Assembly (NCBI GenBank): GCA_914767715.1
Contig: OU612072.1
Location: 11,158,001 to 11,222,000 of the forward strand
DNA length: 64,000 bases
Direction of reading: 5' to 3'
Source: Membranipora membranacea
Lineage: Eukaryota > Bryozoa > Gymnolaemata > Cheilostomatida > Membraniporidae
Every line of letters begins with the position of its first letter. Position 1 is the stretch's first letter. Positions 63,324 to 64,000 of the stretch are shown piece after piece. Position numbers and translations under genes: made by a program. The notes beneath the pieces are model-generated. The model saw only the letters and a program-made list of their open reading frames with translations, was not told where the DNA came from and made no database searches.

Positions 63324-63551
63324 TTAAGCTCTGATGACAACTTCCTTAAGTGCAGAACCGATAGCCTTGCCAAGAGAAAGGAAACTTCCTATTTCTGACT
63401 GATCATAATCTTCTTGAATGACGAATCTGACATTTTTTGAGTATATGGTATACCCAAGCTGAGTAGATGATATAATTTCCCATGCCAAGTTGCAACGACA
63501 AAAATCCTTGAGATATTTTGGTGATACATCTTTTGGAATTTTTCTGTTAAT
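63324..63551 (-). CDS. Terminal exon of an unidentified gene
   Basis: The minus strand is open for 75 codons from an acceptor (CACTAG) to a TAA at 63324-63326. It contains KDVSPKYLKDFCRCNLAWEI, then GYTIYSKNVRFVIQEDYDQS and a C-terminus GSALKEVVIRA. It has no Met near its start, so it is not a complete small gene. The remaining exons would lie beyond 63551, probably outside the window. I do not recognise the family. Confidence 0.5.
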   Translation of the reverse strand: MNRKIPKDVSPKYLKDFCRCNLAWEIISSTQLGYTIYSKNVRFVIQEDYDQSEIGSFLSLGKAIGSALKEVVIRA

Positions 63552-64000
63552 CTAGTGACAGTTTAGATACAATGAGTTACAACAACTTACAAGATAATTG
63601 GCAGCCTATAGCCAGCAGTTTCTACTTGCACTGTTAGCAAAAACAAATATTATGGAAACAACTAAACAAAGATCTGCAGCTTTGTTACATATTTTAAAGG
63701 TGATGTGTTTTGATACGCATTACGGACAGTTTTTTTCGTCAATGACTACTTTTCTTTGGTATTTGAGTTATTTTTCTTGTCAATTTTGCTTAATACTGCT
63801 ATCATACTGATTGCAAGCCAACAATTATGCTTGGAATGTTATTTTGGTTTATTGTTGAAGATAGTAGAAATCTATATTCTTGCACTAAGTAAAAAATCTC
63901 TGATAATAATCTCACATTAAAATTAGATGATGAGTCATAAATCATTAATATTTTACAGCTTTATCACAGCGCTTTCTGATAGGGTATAACAAAATTGCCA
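63552..64000. other. Window end, no gene recognised
   Basis: One open frame of 70 codons on the plus strand (63598-63810) has no supporting motif. This is probably intron of the gene whose last exon is at 63324-63551. Confidence 0.3.

Noticed and set aside
1-64000. CRISPR arrays, operons, bacterial promoters and terminators
   Set aside because: The window is eukaryotic in structure, and no regularly spaced short direct repeats with unique spacers were seen.

Overview
The window is an AT-rich, intron-rich animal (metazoan) genome segment. The genes are split into many short exons with GT-AG introns of about 100-1200 bases. There are no operons or Shine-Dalgarno sites. The gene families (a prolyl oligopeptidase, an NHL-repeat secreted protein, TNF-receptor-like type I membrane proteins, SAM-domain and tnp2-type transposon genes) suggest a marine invertebrate, perhaps a sponge or cnidarian. 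I cannot assign the phylum from sequence alone. All multi-exon models were built by hand from splice signals, reading phase and family resemblance.

Layout. 1-2671: right part of a long foldback (palindromic) mobile element; a second copy lies at 43919-47445. 4493-12248 (minus): a complete 18-exon prolyl oligopeptidase gene, 755 codons plus stop, with the Ser, Asp and probable His of the triad visible and one GC-AG intron. 13741-19178 (minus): a small multi-pass membrane protein gene with a decayed duplicate downstream. A truncated U2 snRNA copy lies at 19700.

20208-33136 is the highlight. It is an approximately 12.9 kb DNA transposon bounded by imperfect terminal inverted repeats that begin TACACACAG and carry subterminal repeats. 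It encodes two apparently intact, divergently transcribed multi-exon genes. One is a minus-strand SAM-like protein (8 exons, 552 aa). The other is a plus-strand transposase (11 exons, 820 aa) with two N-terminal C2H2-like zinc fingers, an acidic linker and a tnp2-like (EnSpm/CACTA-type) core. Their start codons are 524 bases apart. I infer that both are parts of one mobile unit, with the SAM protein as an accessory factor.

34151-34773: two candidate exons, one paralogous to the membrane protein gene. 35935-38139 and 61173-62435 (both minus): paralogous three-exon genes for type I membrane proteins with a BCMA/TACI-like cysteine-rich ectodomain. 40426-40912 and 48654-49031: isolated exons of unidentified plus-strand genes. 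50703-55714 (plus): a secreted NHL-repeat protein followed by a Thr-rich linker and phase 1-1 modules; it carries one apparent frameshift and one in-frame stop, so this allele may be a pseudogene. 55955-56342 and 57625-59132: two palindromic MITE-like elements. 63324-63551: terminal exon of an unidentified minus-strand gene. The rest is intergenic or intronic DNA with tandem repeats, tRNA-derived SINE-like pieces and GC-rich palindromes.
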